DNA of 64,000 nucleotides from Pelagibius sp. CAU 1746 (GTDB lineage Bacteria; Pseudomonadota; Alphaproteobacteria; Kiloniellales; Kiloniellaceae): assembly GCF_039839785.1 (NCBI RefSeq), contig NZ_JBDOQT010000001.1:1178001-1242000 (forward strand). Reading direction: 5' to 3'. Position numbers and translations under genes: made by a program. The notes beneath the pieces were generated by a model. It was not told the origin of the DNA. It made no database searches and worked only from the letters and a program-made list of their open reading frames with translations. Each line of letters begins with the position of its first letter. Positions within the stretch are counted from its first letter, which is position 1. This document shows positions 43,620 through 54,778 of the stretch, one piece after another.

Positions 43620-43709
43620 TGCTTCGAGACGCCCCTCACGGGGCTCCGCAGCATGAGGACTGAGCTGGGCCTCACCCTGAGGAGCGCGCCGAAGGCGCGC
43701 GTCTCGACC
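43620..43709. repeat. dispersed palindromic repeat, family A, copy 3
   Basis: Left arm TGCTTCGAGACGCC...GGCTCCGCAGCATGAGG, right arm CCTCACCCTGAGGAGCGC...GCGTCTCGA, inverted with respect to each other. The outer arms match the copies at 10219-10360 and 20711-20816; the middle has diverged. It lies between leuA and its terminator. Confidence 0.65.
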
Positions 43710-43770
43710 TGCCTGCGGGTCGCCGAAGCGGTCACGCGTCGGCGGAGGCAGGAGGGTGGAACCCGGAGGC

Positions 43771-45639
<1,869 letters not shown>

Positions 45640-45811
45640 CTAAGTCGCAGGCCGAAACCCGGCGCGAGGGTACGGTTCAGGCAGGCGTGGAACTGCTGAG
45701 AATGGCAGGATACTTGGCTGAATTCAGGGGTTTTTCGCGAACTGTCGCTCATCGGAGCGAACCTCTTTCAGGGACTGGATTGTCGGACGACGGCTTTACC
45801 CGGCGCGCACT

Positions 45812-45865
45812 TCAGGCGGCCGGGGCGATAAGTCGTAGCGACAGGAGTCCGTGAAAGGTCGTCAT
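45812..45865 (-). CDS. putative leucine-rich leader peptide of leuA
   Basis: A 17-codon ORF, MTTFHGLLSLRLIAPAA, in the 5' leader of leuA, 322 bases before its start. Four of the 17 residues are leucine, clustered at 7, 8, 10 and 12 and followed by isoleucine, and they use CTC, CTG, CTA and CTT. CTA and CTT are rare in this GC-rich genome. Leucine-rich leader peptides controlling leuA by ribosome-mediated attenuation are known in proteobacteria. The ribosome site is weak, and I could not find a clear T-tailed terminator downstream, so the mechanism is open. Confidence 0.55.
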   Translation of the reverse strand: MTTFHGLLSLRLIAPAA

Positions 45866-45958
45866 AACCCGGGAAACCTAGGCACCCGGCCCCCGGCGGT
45901 CAAGGCTTTTGGGTGGCCCGCGGAGGCGGCCCGAGGGCAGGGCGGACAGGCCAAGCCC

Positions 45959-46435
45959 CTAGACGAACCCCACCGTGACGAAGAGCATGTCGACGGTCTC
46001 GCCGTCGCCGGAAAGCGGCATGATGAGGTCCTCGGTGGTGAGGAACTCCTTGTTGCGGCCGACGTAGGGGGTGTCGCCGGCGAGCGGCGCGCCCTCCAGT
46101 GCCACTTGGCGGCAGTTGGCCCAGATCCGGCTGGGCGCGGCCTGGTGGGGAATCTCGCTCATCCACATGCCCGTGTAGCGGCCGTTCATGTGCTCGTCCA
46201 TCTTGGTGCCGATCAGCCGGTAGCGGAAGTCCAGCGGGCTCTGCCGCACGTCCAGCAGGAACACGTGCGGCAGGATCTTCACGATCTCGGCGGGGACGAT
46301 CTCGTCCCGCGTCGGCATACGCCGCTGCCCGCACTTGCGCTTCCAGTAGTCGTAGGCGAACTGGTTGATGGGCGAGCGCAGCGCCAGAAGGGGCGCGGAG
46401 GCGTTTTGGGGAAGGGGACCGCTCACAAAGTTCAT
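45959..46435 (-). CDS. PAS_5 family protein (copy 2)
   Basis: 158 residues. It has the PAS_5 layout: ALRSPINQFAYDYWKRKCGQRRMPTRDEIVPAEI, then LPHVFLLDVRQSPLDFRYRLIGTKMDEHMNGRYTGMWMSEI, and a C-terminal LIMPLSGDGETVDMLFVTVGF, the typical end of this family. The first tryptophan-containing helix and the DF-R-L-G strand are well conserved. The start is the ATG at 46435; 19 upstream in-frame residues look non-coding. It stands alone between the leuA leader and the ubiD operon. A sensory or signalling role is only inferred. Confidence 0.78.
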   Translation of the reverse strand: MNFVSGPLPQNASAPLLALRSPINQFAYDYWKRKCGQRRMPTRDEIVPAEIVKILPHVFLLDVRQSPLDFRYRLIGTKMDEHMNGRYTGMWMSEIPHQAAPSRIWANCRQVALEGAPLAGDTPYVGRNKEFLTTEDLIMPLSGDGETVDMLFVTVGFV

Positions 46436-46592
46436 GCCGCTCAGTCTTCGTATAACCCAGCCTCCGCCGCCCGCGGACAGCCGGCGGTGCAAAAAGCGGC
46501 GACGTGATGACTTTCAGGGGAAGCAGTCTAGCGGATCGGCGGGCAGTTTCCAGCCGCCGCCGCGTATTAATTGTTTCAGGACGGCGACTCGC

Positions 46593-46657
46593 GCCCCGGC
46601 ACCCAGGGCCGGCACCCATGACCGGCGCCCATGGCCTGCGCCCGTGGCCGGCGCCCG
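46593..46657. repeat. 13-base tandem repeat (x5)
   Basis: Five consecutive 13-base units of consensus TGGCCGGCGCCCA: 46593-46605, 46606-46618, 46619-46631, 46632-46644 and 46645-46657. Each differs from the consensus at one to three positions. The array ends 13 bases from the ubiD stop codon (46671-46673, minus strand) and lies in its 3' untranslated region. Confidence 0.8.
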
Positions 46658-46670
46658 GGGAAGCGGGCTT

Positions 46671-48185
46671 CTACTTCCAGATGCTCTTGCCGCTGCCGGG
46701 CAGGCCCAGCTCCGGCCAGAGCCGGTCGATGCGGTCGATGACGGCCTGGTCCATGCGGATTTCGCGGCCCCACTCGCGCTTGGTCTCCGGCGGCCACTTG
46801 TCGGTGGCGTCCAGGCCGATCTTGGAGCCCAGGCCGTCCTCCGGCGAGGCGAAGTCCAGGTAGTCGATGGGGGTGTTCTCCACCAGGGTAATGTCGCGCG
46901 CCGGGTCCATCTTGGTGGAGATGGCCCACATGACGTCCTTCCAGTCGCGCGCGTTCACCGTGTCGTCCACCACGATGACCCACTTGGTGTACATGAACTG
47001 GCGCAGATAGGACCAGACGCCGAGCATCACCCGCTTGGCGTGGCCGGGGTAGGCCTTCTTCATGGAGACCACGGCAATGCGGTAGCTGCAGCCCTCCGGC
47101 GGCAGCCAGAAGTCGGTGATCTCCGGGAACTGCTGCTGGATCAGGGGCACGAAGACCTCGTTCAGGCCCTCGCCCAGCACCGAGGGCTCGTCCGGCGGAC
47201 GCCCGGTGAAGGTGGAGAGATAGATCGGGTCGCGCCGCATCGTGATCGCCGTCACCTTGAAGACCGGGAAGCGCTCGACGGCGTTGTAGTAGCCGGTGTG
47301 GTCGCCGTAGGGGCCTTCCTCGGCGGTCTCCTCCAGGGAGACCTCGCCCTCGATGACGATCTCGGCCTCGGCCGGCACCTTCAGCGGCTGGGTCTTGCAG
47401 TCGACCAGCTCCACCTTGCTGCCGCGCAGCAGGCCGGCGAAGTGGTACTCGGAGAGGGTGTCGGGCACCGGCGTCACCGCGGCCAGGATGGTGCCGGGGT
47501 CGGCGCCGATGACGGCGGCGGCGGGCAGCGGCGCCGTCTTCTCCTGCTTCCAGCGCCGGTGGTGCTGGGCGCCGCCGCGGTGCTTCAGCCAGCGCATGAT
47601 GGTGGTGTCGCGCCCGGTCACCTGCATGCGGTAGATGCCCAGGTTGAAGTCGTCGGTCTTGTCGCCGCCGGGATTGGGCCCCTGGGTTACCACCAGCGGC
47701 CAGGTGATCAGCGGCGCCGGCTCGCCGGGCCAGCAGGTCTGCACCGGCAGGCGGCCGAGGTCGATGTCGCCGCCGGTCAGCACCACCTCCTGGCAGGGCC
47801 CGCTGCCCACGGTCTTGGGCTTCATGGCCATGACGGTCTTCAGCAGCGGCAGGTGCTCCCAGGCTTCGCGCAGGCTGCCCGGCGGCTCCGGCTGGCGCAG
47901 GAAGGCCAGGGTCTCGCCGATCTCGCGGAGCTGGCCGGGCTCGCGGTCCATGCCCCAGGCGACCCGCTCCACGGTGCCGAAGAGGTTCACCAGCACCGGC
48001 ATCTCCGCCTTGCGCCCGTCGGCGGTGACCACGTTCTCGAAGAGCACCGCCGGCCCGCCCTCGGCCAGCAGGCGGGTCTGGATCTCGGTCATCTCCAGCT
48101 CCGGCGAGACCGGGGCCGAGACGCGCTTCAGCCGCCCGGCGCGCTCCAGGCGCTCGACGAAGTCGCGCAGGGAGGAAAAAGGCAT
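46671..48185 (-). CDS. ubiD: UbiD family decarboxylase
   Basis: 504 residues. UbiD uses prenylated FMN to decarboxylate 3-octaprenyl-4-hydroxybenzoate in ubiquinone synthesis. The N-terminal [18 protein letters not shown], the [21 protein letters not shown] block, [29 protein letters not shown], and [34 protein letters not shown] are all characteristic. The C-terminal part has [16 protein letters not shown] begin at the ATG at 48185, which overlaps the nfeD stop by one base; the longer open frame upstream is a shadow. ubiA is in the window at 53501-54499; the prFMN synthase ubiX is not seen. Confidence 0.95.
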   Translation of the reverse strand: MPFSSLRDFVERLERAGRLKRVSAPVSPELEMTEIQTRLLAEGGPAVLFENVVTADGRKAEMPVLVNLFGTVERVAWGMDREPGQLREIGETLAFLRQPEPPGSLREAWEHLPLLKTVMAMKPKTVGSGPCQEVVLTGGDIDLGRLPVQTCWPGEPAPLITWPLVVTQGPNPGGDKTDDFNLGIYRMQVTGRDTTIMRWLKHRGGAQHHRRWKQEKTAPLPAAAVIGADPGTILAAVTPVPDTLSEYHFAGLLRGSKVELVDCKTQPLKVPAEAEIVIEGEVSLEETAEEGPYGDHTGYYNAVERFPVFKVTAITMRRDPIYLSTFTGRPPDEPSVLGEGLNEVFVPLIQQQFPEITDFWLPPEGCSYRIAVVSMKKAYPGHAKRVMLGVWSYLRQFMYTKWVIVVDDTVNARDWKDVMWAISTKMDPARDITLVENTPIDYLDFASPEDGLGSKIGLDATDKWPPETKREWGREIRMDQAVIDRIDRLWPELGLPGSGKSIWK

Positions 48186-48627
48186 CAGGCGCGTTCGACC
48201 TTCAGCACGGTGCCGTCGATGGCGGTGACCTTTACCTTCGTTCCCGCGGGCAGGTCCTCGCCCTCCACCTTCCAGCGCGAGTCGTCGACGTGCAGCAGGC
48301 CGGTGCCGTCGACGATGGGCTCCTTCAGGGTGAAGGTGCGGCCCACGTAGCTGGCGCCGCGGCGGTTCAGCAAGCGCTTGGGGACCGGCGCGGGAAAGCG
48401 GTCGCGCAGAAAGTAGCGCCAGACCAGGATGGAAACCAGGGAGAGCACGGCGAAGATCAGCAACTGGATCTGCCAGGTCATCTCCGGGAACAGCATGAGC
48501 ACGAAGCCGACGATGCCGGCGGAGATGCCCATCCACAGGAAGACGGCGCCGGGGGCGAAGATCTCGATGCCGATCAGGAAGACGGCGACGACCCACCAGT
48601 TCCAGAATTCGATCTGTTCGAAGCTGA

Positions 48628-48631
<4 letters not shown>
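48185..48631 (-). CDS. NfeD family membrane protein
   Basis: 148 residues: three transmembrane helices (about 14-32, 34-51 and 56-73) followed by a C-terminal OB-fold NfeD domain (about 90-148), ending [13 protein letters not shown]. This short NfeD form usually partners with a SPFH/band 7 protein encoded next to it, and the two form a membrane microdomain complex. That is exactly the layout here: the start overlaps the end of the band 7 gene by four bases, and its stop shares one base with the ubiD start. Confidence 0.9.
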
Positions 48632-49683
<1,052 letters not shown>

Positions 49684-50047
49684 CTTCTGCGGGTCTCCCT
49701 TCAGGTCAGGCCCCTGTCTGCGGCCCCTTGTCTGCGGCCCCTCTCCCCTGCGCCGCGCCGGGATGCTCCCGGACTGGTACAAGGCGGTGGCGGTTAATCT
49801 ATCCTGTGTTGATGCACCGGGGAAAGCTCCCGCTTCGCCGCCCCGGATCGCCGCTATGGGACAAGAAGATGACGCAGCGGGCACAGTCCGGCAGCCTGCG
49901 ATTAACCAACTTGAAATGCCAGTTTGGCACTATACATTCAGTTCGATTTTTCCCTATCTTTGTAGGGAGCTTCGCTGGCGAGATGAAGATTCGCGTTCAA
50001 CGGCGGAGTGGACGACAGGCGCTTTCAAGTTGAGAGGCGTGGATTTA
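49684..50047. other. intergenic region between divergent genes
   Basis: No gene is evident. A perfect 14-base tandem duplication (TGTCTGCGGCCCCT at 49715-49728 and 49729-49742) lies just upstream of the band 7 gene. The right half (49900-50040) is AT-richer and probably holds the promoter of the DUF4170 gene; boxes such as TTGGCA at 49923 are visible but without a convincing -10 partner. Confidence 0.45.
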
Positions 50048-50260
50048 ATGATTCAGTACTACGTAGTCGGCGGCGAGTACAAAGATACGCATTTTAGCGA
50101 AGCCGTCGGTGGCGACGAGGAGTGGTTTGGCCCTTTTGCCGATTACGAAGCGGCGAAGCAGGAGTGGGCCAAGCATGCCTGGCACACTGTCGATGAGTGC
50201 ACGACCCGCTACCGGATCGAGCGCATCGACAACGAGGCCCCGCCCCCCTGCACCGACTGA
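50048..50260 (+). CDS. DUF4170 domain protein
   Basis: 70 residues, small cytoplasmic protein. MIQYYVVGGEYKDTHF, then WFGPFADYEAAKQEWAKHAWHTVDECTTRYRIERID, is the full DUF4170 pattern (YxVVGG.Y...GPF..Y..A...W...W.TVD.C..RYRI). The family is alphaproteobacterial and of unknown function. The ATG at 50048 matches the conserved N terminus; the frame is open far upstream without similarity. There is no strong ribosome site (GAGAGGCG is ten or more bases upstream). Next gene 37 bases downstream. Confidence 0.82.
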   Translation: MIQYYVVGGEYKDTHFSEAVGGDEEWFGPFADYEAAKQEWAKHAWHTVDECTTRYRIERIDNEAPPPCTD

Positions 50261-50297
50261 AGCGGTGCAGTTTATGACCGGTTGACGGCCGTTTGCC

Positions 50298-51059
50298 GTG
50301 CCCTGGGCCCTTCCCGATTCGGATGACGCCCTGCTGCGCCTGGCCAAGGGCTATCCCTATGCCGCGCCGGACGGCTCCTACCTCTACCGCGAGGGCGAGA
50401 GCGCCGGGCTGCACGGGCCGCTCGACCCGGCCCTGACCGCCGGGCGGGTGCCGGTCATCGCCCACGGCTCCAACCGCGCGCCCGAGCAGATCCACCGCAA
50501 GTTCGGCCACCTGACCGGCGCGGCCTCCGAGATCCCGGTGACCCGCGCCTGGCTCGCCGGCCACGACGTGGTCTATTCGGCCCACATGACGCGCTACGGC
50601 TCCATCTCCGCCACCTTGCACGAGGCTCCGGGCACCCGGGTCCAGGTCTACGTCACCTGGCTCACCGAGGCGCAGCTTCCGCGCATGCACGAGACCGAGA
50701 TCGGCGCCGGCAACTACGCCTACGGGCGCCTGGGCGGGGTCGACCTGGCCGTCGAGGGCGGGCCGCGGCTCAGCGAGGCCTTCGCCTACCTCTCGGTGCA
50801 CGGCTGCCTGGCGGACCCGGAACAGCCCGCGGCCCCGCTGGCCCTGGCCGCCGTACCGGCCGAGCGGCGGGTCCACCGCCACCTGGACCAGGAGGCGGCG
50901 CTGGCCGTGCTGCACGCCGCCCACCACCCGGAAGACGATCTCGACGCCATGATCCTGGCCAACATCAAGAACGTGGCCCAGCGCCGCCGCCTGGTGGAGG
51001 CCCTGCAGCATTCGGCCGTGCCCTGGTCGGTCCCGGGGTTCGAGCAGGTTCTGCGCTGA
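50298..51059 (+). CDS. conserved hypothetical, gamma-glutamylcyclotransferase-like
   Basis: 253 residues, soluble. The segment VIAHGSNRAPEQIHRKFG (about residues 52-69) resembles the Y-G-S-N loop of gamma-glutamylcyclotransferases, with YAYGRLGGVDL and VYVTWLTEAQLPRMHETE further on. A catalytic glutamate could be one of those in HETEIGAGNY. The C-terminal third is helical and ends in NIKNVAQRRRLVEALQHSAVPWSVPGF. The family assignment is tentative and the substrate is unknown. The ATG at 50298 fits; the gene may be cotranscribed with the DUF4170 gene. Confidence 0.6.
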   Translation: MPWALPDSDDALLRLAKGYPYAAPDGSYLYREGESAGLHGPLDPALTAGRVPVIAHGSNRAPEQIHRKFGHLTGAASEIPVTRAWLAGHDVVYSAHMTRYGSISATLHEAPGTRVQVYVTWLTEAQLPRMHETEIGAGNYAYGRLGGVDLAVEGGPRLSEAFAYLSVHGCLADPEQPAAPLALAAVPAERRVHRHLDQEAALAVLHAAHHPEDDLDAMILANIKNVAQRRRLVEALQHSAVPWSVPGFEQVLR

Positions 51060-51099
51060 CGGCGGTTCCTTCCGCCCCAGCCTCCGCTATAGTGCGCGC

Positions 51100-51831
51100 A
51101 TGACTCCCTACGCTTTTCGCGGCGGCTTGGCCGCGCTTTCTCTCGCTCTCCTCGCTGCCTGCACGGCGCAGCCGGAACTGACCCGCGAGGGCAGCTTCGA
51201 CCGCCAGGACCTGCTCTACGACCCGGCGCTGGCCATCGAGCAGGGCTGGCTGGCCATGTCGCTGTCGCCCAACGGGCGGCTCACCGACTTCCGCCTCGAC
51301 AGCTATCAGGACCATCTCTCGATCCGCGCCGAGGGGCAGCGCAGCGAGTCCGGCCTGGTGCTGCCGGTCAACATCGACGTCGAGGCCTGCCCCTTTCTGG
51401 AGTGGGAGTGGCGGATCGAAAAGCTGCAGGAGAGCGCCAGCCTCTACGAGGCCGGCCTGGAGGACGTCGCCGCCTCGATCTGGGTCATGTTCGGCGATCC
51501 CGAGCCGGGGCCCTGGGGCGCCATCACCGCGCCCAAGCCGGTGCCGACGCTGCGCTACGTCTGGACCACCGACAAGATCCAGGACGAGACCATCATCGAC
51601 TCGCCGGCGCAGCCGGGGGTGATCCGCTCCATCGTGGTGCAGGGCGGCGTCGTCAGTCCCTTGGCCTGGGAAAGCGAGCAGCGCGACCTGGCCGCCGACT
51701 ACCAGGCGGCCTTCGGCGGGCGGCCGACGGGCAACGTGCTCGCCATCGCCCTGGTCACCGGCAACTACCACACGCAGGAAGCCGTGGTCGCCCACTACGG
51801 CGCCGCGCGGCTGCGCTGCGCCGGCGGCTGA
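51100..51831 (+). CDS. DUF3047 lipoprotein
   Basis: 243 residues. N-terminal signal with lipobox ALLAAC (cysteine near residue 21), so probably an outer- or inner-membrane-anchored periplasmic protein. The body matches DUF3047: PFLEWEWRIEKLQ, an AASIWVMFGDP strand (usually R-V-Y/F-V-x-F), TLRYVWTTDK, and the C-terminal GNVLAIALVTGNYHTQEAVVAHYG, in place of the common IMTDTDNT. The fold is probably a beta-sandwich. The function is unknown. It stands 40 bases after the cyclotransferase-like gene and 90 before the cytochrome gene. Confidence 0.8.
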   Translation: MTPYAFRGGLAALSLALLAACTAQPELTREGSFDRQDLLYDPALAIEQGWLAMSLSPNGRLTDFRLDSYQDHLSIRAEGQRSESGLVLPVNIDVEACPFLEWEWRIEKLQESASLYEAGLEDVAASIWVMFGDPEPGPWGAITAPKPVPTLRYVWTTDKIQDETIIDSPAQPGVIRSIVVQGGVVSPLAWESEQRDLAADYQAAFGGRPTGNVLAIALVTGNYHTQEAVVAHYGAARLRCAGG

Positions 51832-51921
51832 GCGCCGCTCGTCCCTTTGAGCTGGCGCAAGGCTGCCGTCAGGAAGACCCGCTAACCTGAGTGCCGGCTC
51901 CAACCTTCGCGAGGGCATGGA

Positions 51922-52788
51922 ATGCGGTGCTTTTCGGCTTTCATCCTGGGGTGCCTGCTGCTGGCCGCCGGGTCTGCCGCGGCGCAGGACCTGACCGCCG
52001 AGCGGGACTCGGCGCACGGCGCCATTCAGCAGCTGCGCCAGGCGATGATGCAGGCGCTGCAAACTTCAATGCGGGAGGCCGGCCCGGCCGAGGCTACCGC
52101 CGTCTGCCGCCACCTGGCGCCCGAAATGGCGGCGGAGATCTCCGCCGAGACCGGCTGGCAGATTCGCCGTCCCGCGCTGAAGGCGCGCAACCCGGCGAAC
52201 CGTCCGACGGAGGAAGAGCGTGGCGTGCTGCTCGGCTACCTGACGCGCAGCCTTGCCGGCCAGTCCTTCGAGGACATGGAGACGCTCCGCCTGGTGGAGC
52301 AGGACGGCAAGACCTACGTCCACTACATGCGCGCCATTCCCATGCTGGACGCCTGCCTCACCTGCCACGGCAGCAACCTGGCGCCCGACGTGGCGGCCAA
52401 GATCGCGGAAGTCTACCCGGAGGACGAGGCGGTGGGCTTCCGGGCCGGGGAGCTGCGCGGCGCCTTCTCGCTGCTGCGGCCCTACGATCCCGAGGCCGCG
52501 CCGGCGGTGCGGGCCCCGCGCCTGCCCGAAGTGCCCGCCGCGGGGCCGATCGCGTTCGAGGCCTCCGGCCTGCGCGGCGATCCCGTCGCCGGGCGCGGCC
52601 TCTTCGGCGCGCATTGCCTGTCGTGTCACGGCGCGACGGATCTGGCCACGCACCTCTATCCCGGCGGCGGCGAAGGGACCCACGGCGATGTCTGTGAATT
52701 TCTCCAGACCCACGGCCTGACCGACCGGCAGAACGACTGCGACATCATCGCCTATCTGAAAGTGCTGGCCCGGCAGGTCCCCGAGTAG
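51922..52788 (+). CDS. DUF3365/Tll0287-like domain fused to a cytochrome c domain
   Basis: 288 residues, signal peptide to about residue 22 (AAGSAAAQ). The N-terminal domain (about 30-190) is DUF3365-like, a PAS-related heme-binding module, with AVCRHLAPEMAAEIS, RPALKARNPANRPTEEE and a heme motif CLTCH (in LDACLTCHG). A second CxxCH (CLSCHG) begins a short monoheme cytochrome c domain in the C-terminal ~85 residues, whose axial Met is not obvious. It should be a periplasmic diheme protein in electron transfer or redox sensing. The start is the ATG at 51922. Confidence 0.85.
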   Translation: MRCFSAFILGCLLLAAGSAAAQDLTAERDSAHGAIQQLRQAMMQALQTSMREAGPAEATAVCRHLAPEMAAEISAETGWQIRRPALKARNPANRPTEEERGVLLGYLTRSLAGQSFEDMETLRLVEQDGKTYVHYMRAIPMLDACLTCHGSNLAPDVAAKIAEVYPEDEAVGFRAGELRGAFSLLRPYDPEAAPAVRAPRLPEVPAAGPIAFEASGLRGDPVAGRGLFGAHCLSCHGATDLATHLYPGGGEGTHGDVCEFLQTHGLTDRQNDCDIIAYLKVLARQVPE

Positions 52789-52811
52789 GGTGGCCGCCGG
52801 GTAAAGGCGGC

Positions 52812-53504
52812 TCAACCCGCCGCTTCTTCGGGCTCCACCTTCCAGACCACCGCGTTGCGCAGGTCGCTGTCCTCCAGTTCGCGGCTGGTCTTCACGCCGT
52901 AGGCGATGATCCGCTCCAGGCCCCGGCGCGGCAGGTAGGTGCGCCCGGGGTCGCCCAGCAGGACCAGGCAGCCGCCTCCCGCCAGGCCGCGCAGCCAGGC
53001 GACGATGCGCTCGGCTGCCGGGCGCTCGTAGCAGACGTCGCCGGCCAGGACCACGTCCCAATGGGCTTTGGGCGCTTCCGGATTGGGGCTGCCGACGATG
53101 TCCTCTTCGCGCACCGCGATCTCGACCTCGTTGGCGGCGGCGTTGAGGCGGCAGGCGGCGGCGGCGAAGCCGTCGATCTCGACAGCCTCGACGCTGCGCG
53201 CCCCGGCCAGCTTGGCGGCGATGCCCTGCAGGCCGGAGCCGGCGGCGAAGTCCAGCACGCGCTTGCCGCGCACCGCCTCGGGGTGGTCCAGCAGGTAGCG
53301 CGCCAAGGCCTGGCCGCCGGCCCAGGCGAAGGCCCAGAAGGGCGGCGGCAGGCCCTTGGCGGCCAGTTCCTCCTCCGTCGCCTCCCACAGCGGCACCACC
53401 TCGCTGGCGAGATGAAGCCGCACCTCCGGCACCAGGGGCGGGGCTTCCAGGCGGGTGTTGGCGCGGATGAAGGCTTCGGGATTTTGGCCCAGGACGGCGG
53501 TCAT
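52812..53504 (-). CDS. class I methyltransferase, METTL20/ETFB-lysine methyltransferase-like
   Basis: 230 residues. Characteristic of the nicotinamide-N-methylase/METTL group: PLWEATEEELAAKGLPPPFWAFAWAGGQALARYLLDHP, motif I RVLDFAAGSGLQGIAAKLAGA, then VEAVEIDGFAAAACRLNA and DVVLAGDVCYERP (D-V-C-Y/W-E post-motif). Bacterial members related to METTL20 methylate lysines of electron-transfer flavoprotein beta, which is the most likely role. The ATG at 53504 overlaps the ubiA stop by four bases, so the two are cotranscribed. Confidence 0.82.
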   Translation of the reverse strand: MTAVLGQNPEAFIRANTRLEAPPLVPEVRLHLASEVVPLWEATEEELAAKGLPPPFWAFAWAGGQALARYLLDHPEAVRGKRVLDFAAGSGLQGIAAKLAGARSVEAVEIDGFAAAACRLNAAANEVEIAVREEDIVGSPNPEAPKAHWDVVLAGDVCYERPAAERIVAWLRGLAGGGCLVLLGDPGRTYLPRRGLERIIAYGVKTSRELEDSDLRNAVVWKVEPEEAAG

Positions 53505-54499
53505 CCGGCGAGGCCCCGAATCCAATCGTGGACCCAGGGGCTGCCGCCCAGGATGCCGGCCAGCAGCAGCCAGCCGACGAAGCGGTTGGACTTGAACTTG
53601 GCGCGGCAGTTCGCCGGGTCGTCGAGGTCGACGTCGCGGACCTGCCAGGCGAACTGGGCGGCGACGGCGGCGAGGCCGATCCAGAACGGCCACAGCAGGC
53701 CCGTCGCCCAGCCGGCCGCTCCGAACAGCGCCACCGTCACGCTGTAGATCAGTGCGAACCATGGCTTGCCGAAGGCGTCGAGGCGCAGGGCCAGGGATTT
53801 CACGCCGACGAGGAGGTCGTCCTCCTTGTCCTGGTGGCCGTAGATGGTGTCGTAGCCCAGGGTCCAGGCGATGCCCGCGAGATAGAGCAGCAGCGGCGGC
53901 CAAGCGAGCGTCCCGGTCGCCGCCGTCCAGCCGATCAGCGCCCCCCAGTTGAAGGTCAGGCCCAGCCAGGCCTGCGGCCAGTAGGTGATGCGCTTCATCA
54001 GCGGGTAGGGGAAGACCAGCAGCAAGGAGGCGCAGCCCATCGCCACGGTCAGGGTGTTCATCTGCACGAGGATGGCGAAGGAGGCCAGCAGCAGAACCAG
54101 CAGGAAGAGTCCGGCCTGGGTCAAGCTGACCTCGCCAGCGGGGATCGGCCGGGCGGCGGTGCGCGCCACCTTGCCGTCGATGTCGCGGTCCAGGATGTCG
54201 TTGACGACGCAGCCTGCCGAACGCATCAGCACCGCGCCGAGGCCGAAGTAGAGGTAGAGCCACCATGACGGCCCGCCGTTCGCCGCAGCGTCACCCCCAT
54301 AAGCGTCCCCCAGGGCGATGGCCCACCAGCCGGGAAACAGCAGCAGCCAGGTGCCGATCGGCCGGTCCAGCCGGGCCAGCCGCAGGTAGGGGCGCGCGCC
54401 GGCCGGGGCGAGGCGCAGCACCCAGGCGTCGGCGCGGATGTCGCTGGCCGAGGCGCCCTGGCTGGACGGGGCCCGCGAACTGGAAGAGGGATGGTTCAT
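53501..54499 (-). CDS. ubiA: 4-hydroxybenzoate polyprenyltransferase
   Basis: Attaches the polyprenyl tail to 4-hydroxybenzoate in ubiquinone synthesis. It has 332 residues and about eight to nine transmembrane helices. Both Asp-rich motifs that bind Mg-prenyl diphosphate are present: NDILDRDID in the first half and DKEDD (YDTIYGHQDKEDD) in the second. The RPIPAGEVS segment is typical. The N-terminal ~35 residues are soluble and Ser/Ala-rich, longer than in many homologues; an internal start is possible. It is the first gene of the ubiA-methyltransferase pair. Confidence 0.95.
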   Translation of the reverse strand: MNHPSSSSRAPSSQGASASDIRADAWVLRLAPAGARPYLRLARLDRPIGTWLLLFPGWWAIALGDAYGGDAAANGGPSWWLYLYFGLGAVLMRSAGCVVNDILDRDIDGKVARTAARPIPAGEVSLTQAGLFLLVLLLASFAILVQMNTLTVAMGCASLLLVFPYPLMKRITYWPQAWLGLTFNWGALIGWTAATGTLAWPPLLLYLAGIAWTLGYDTIYGHQDKEDDLLVGVKSLALRLDAFGKPWFALIYSVTVALFGAAGWATGLLWPFWIGLAAVAAQFAWQVRDVDLDDPANCRAKFKSNRFVGWLLLAGILGGSPWVHDWIRGLAG

Positions 54500-54597
54500 A
54501 CCCTAATCTTTACCGGCGAATCGGCGCGGGAAAAAGCCGTGTGTCGCGCCGCATCCCAACCTGGCCGATTCGCGCGCCTTTGCCGTTCGCTCAGGCC

Positions 54598-54699
54598 GTC
54601 ATCCCGGCCAAGTGAGCGGCAGCGAGCGCGAGCCGGGATCCAGGGGCGGGCGACCAAGCGCTTGCCCTGGACTCTCGGGTCAAGCCCGAGGGCGACAAT
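54598..54699. repeat. composite palindromic repeat, family B-related
   Basis: GTCATCCCGGC (54598-54608) is inverted against GCCGGGATCC in the middle, followed by CTCGGGTCAAGCCCGAGGG, which matches the right arm of the repeat at 22881-22925. It lies upstream of rsmE and does not code. Confidence 0.6.
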
Positions 54700-54778
54700 A
54701 GGAGTTGGCGGCGCCGTTGAGGCGTTCGGCGCAGACGATTTGCGCAGAGGTGAGGGTTCAGACGGGGTCTCGGAGGGG

